Assembly (NCBI GenBank): GCA_023336765.1
Contig: JAMBLL010000054.1
Location: 1-6,904 of the forward strand
Source of the DNA: Actinomycetes bacterium
GTDB lineage: Bacteria > Actinomycetota > Acidimicrobiia > Spongiisociales > UBA5794
Reading direction: 5' to 3'
Length of the DNA: 6,904 nucleotides
Part shown: positions 6,643 to 6,904 of the stretch, piece after piece
Layout of the letters: every line of letters begins with the position of its first letter
Numbering within the stretch: position 1 is the first letter of the stretch
The notes under the pieces: generated by a model
What the model saw: the letters and a program-made list of their open reading frames with translations, nothing else
What the model was told of the DNA's origin: nothing
Database searches by the model: none
Position numbers and translations under genes: made by a program

Positions 6643-6661
6643 GCCGACCTCCCGGGTCGGC
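6643..6661 (-). promoter_or_regulatory. Hairpin in the operon leader
   Basis: A perfect 7-bp inverted repeat, GCCGACC (6643-6649) and GGTCGGC (6655-6661), with a 5-nt loop. It lies near the 5' end of the predicted transcript, about 35 nt before the binding-protein ATG. No U-tract follows it, so leader stabilisation is more likely than termination. It could also be a dyad operator. Confidence 0.5.
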
Positions 6662-6671
6662 GTATGTGTCC

Positions 6672-6700
6672 ACGCTAGTGGTGATACGGGAATCAGACAA
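6672..6700 (-). promoter_or_regulatory. Candidate sigma-70-type promoter of the operon
   Basis: On the minus strand, TTGTCT (6695-6700) is separated by exactly 17 nt from TAGCGT (6672-6677). These fit -35 (four of six consensus bases) and the TANNNT form of -10 common in actinobacteria. Transcription would start near 6665, leaving a leader of about 58 nt that holds the hairpin and the GGAGG. This is a by-eye prediction. Confidence 0.45.
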
Positions 6701-6717
6701 TTGCTTCGTGCCCGTAT
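6684..6717. promoter_or_regulatory. Inverted repeat overlapping the candidate promoter (possible operator)
   Basis: ATACGGG (6684-6690) and its complement CCCGTAT (6711-6717) are separated by 20 nt. One arm falls in the -35/-10 spacer of the candidate promoter and the other lies just upstream of the -35 box. The centre-to-centre spacing of the arms is 27 bp. A regulator bound here would touch the promoter, but no regulator gene is in the window. Confidence 0.45.
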
Positions 6718-6720
6718 TAG

Positions 6721-6785
6721 TCCTCCCTCGGCTCTTTGGACGCGGGGGAGATGGCCGAGCGCAGCGAGGTCGGAGGGGGTGACCA
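6721..6785. repeat. GC-rich intergenic repeat, copy 1 (65 bp)
   Basis: First of two near-identical tandem copies upstream of the operon. It begins TCCTCCCTCGGCTCTTTGGA and ends in GGAGGGGGTGACCA. Inside are nested inverted repeats (CCTCC with GGAGG, CTCGGC with GCCGAG), so either strand can fold back. It differs from copy 2 by two extra bases and two substitutions. The open frames through it are by-products of its GC-rich composition. Confidence 0.85.
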
Positions 6786-6799
6786 GGACCAGGTTCTTT

Positions 6800-6862
6800 T
6801 CCTCCCTCGGCTCTTTGGACGGGGGAGGTGGCCGAGCGCAGCGAGGTCGGAGGGGGAGACCA
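6800..6862. repeat. GC-rich intergenic repeat, copy 2 (63 bp)
   Basis: Second copy of the element, in the same orientation, 14 nt after copy 1. The fold-back arms are CCTCC (6801-6805) with GGAGG (6849-6853) and CTCGGC (6806-6811) with GCCGAG (6831-6836). The pair is probably a dispersed palindromic repeat family of this genome, comparable in kind to REP elements; only a genome-wide count can show that. The remaining bases 6863-6904 hold nothing I can identify. Confidence 0.85.
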
Positions 6863-6904
6863 TGAGGATCCACTGGGCATGAGCGGTTCAAAGCACAGGT
6901 CTGA

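Noticed and set aside
6721..6862. CRISPR-like array
   Set aside because: There are only two copies of a 63-65 bp unit with a 14-nt spacer, nested fold-back arms and no cas genes.
6608..6880. N-terminal extension of the binding-protein frame to an ATG at 6880
   Set aside because: The extension runs through the two GC-rich repeats, has no protein-like sequence, and would bury the signal peptide. The GGAGG and lipoprotein signal fix the start at 6607.
6883..6904. T-arm-like GGTTCAAA suggesting a tRNA end at the window edge
   Set aside because: The flanking bases do not pair into a T-stem and no acceptor, anticodon or D-arm can be found next to it.

Overview
The window holds one complete peptide-import operon of the Dpp/Opp ABC-transporter type, followed by a small membrane-protein gene. 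Every supported gene is on the minus strand, so transcription runs from high to low coordinates: substrate-binding lipoprotein (4874-6607), permease DppB (3721-4800), permease DppC (2764-3717), ATPase DppD (1715-2767), ATPase DppF (661-1722), then a 181-aa membrane protein resembling DUF4337 (31-576). The gene order is that of E. coli dppABCDF. The moderately high GC, the Thr/Ala-rich linker after the lipobox and the sequence style of the transporter proteins suggest an actinobacterium, perhaps of the Acidimicrobiia. That placement is an inference, because the window has no rRNA or marker gene.

The outstanding feature is the substrate-binding protein. Its parts are in the wrong order for SBP family 5. 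After the signal peptide and linker it starts in the middle of the fold, runs to what is normally the C-terminus (about residue 448), and then continues into what is normally the mature N-terminus (about residues 456-571). This looks like a natural circular permutation. All parts are present once, the frame is open throughout, and residues matching the peptide-binding Asp and Arg of OppA/DppA are kept, so it is probably functional.

Layout: 6863-6904 holds nothing I recognise. 6721-6862 holds two tandem copies of a GC-rich 63-65 bp intergenic repeat. 6608-6720 holds a candidate promoter, an inverted repeat overlapping it, a leader hairpin and a strong Shine-Dalgarno. A 15-bp perfect hairpin separates the binding-protein gene from dppB, as expected where the binding protein is made in excess. 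dppB, dppC, dppD and dppF are packed with a 3-nt gap, a 4-nt ATGA overlap and an 8-nt overlap, which implies translational coupling. A short repeat (CTGTGAACTGT) forms the 3' end of dppF and supplies its last residues. The DUF4337-like gene follows after 84 nt, and the window ends in a 7-bp tandem repeat.

Working together: the lipid-anchored binding protein captures peptides outside the membrane, DppB and DppC form the channel, and DppD and DppF hydrolyse ATP at the cytoplasmic face. Both ATPases carry the C-terminal four-cysteine motif associated with an iron-sulfur cluster.
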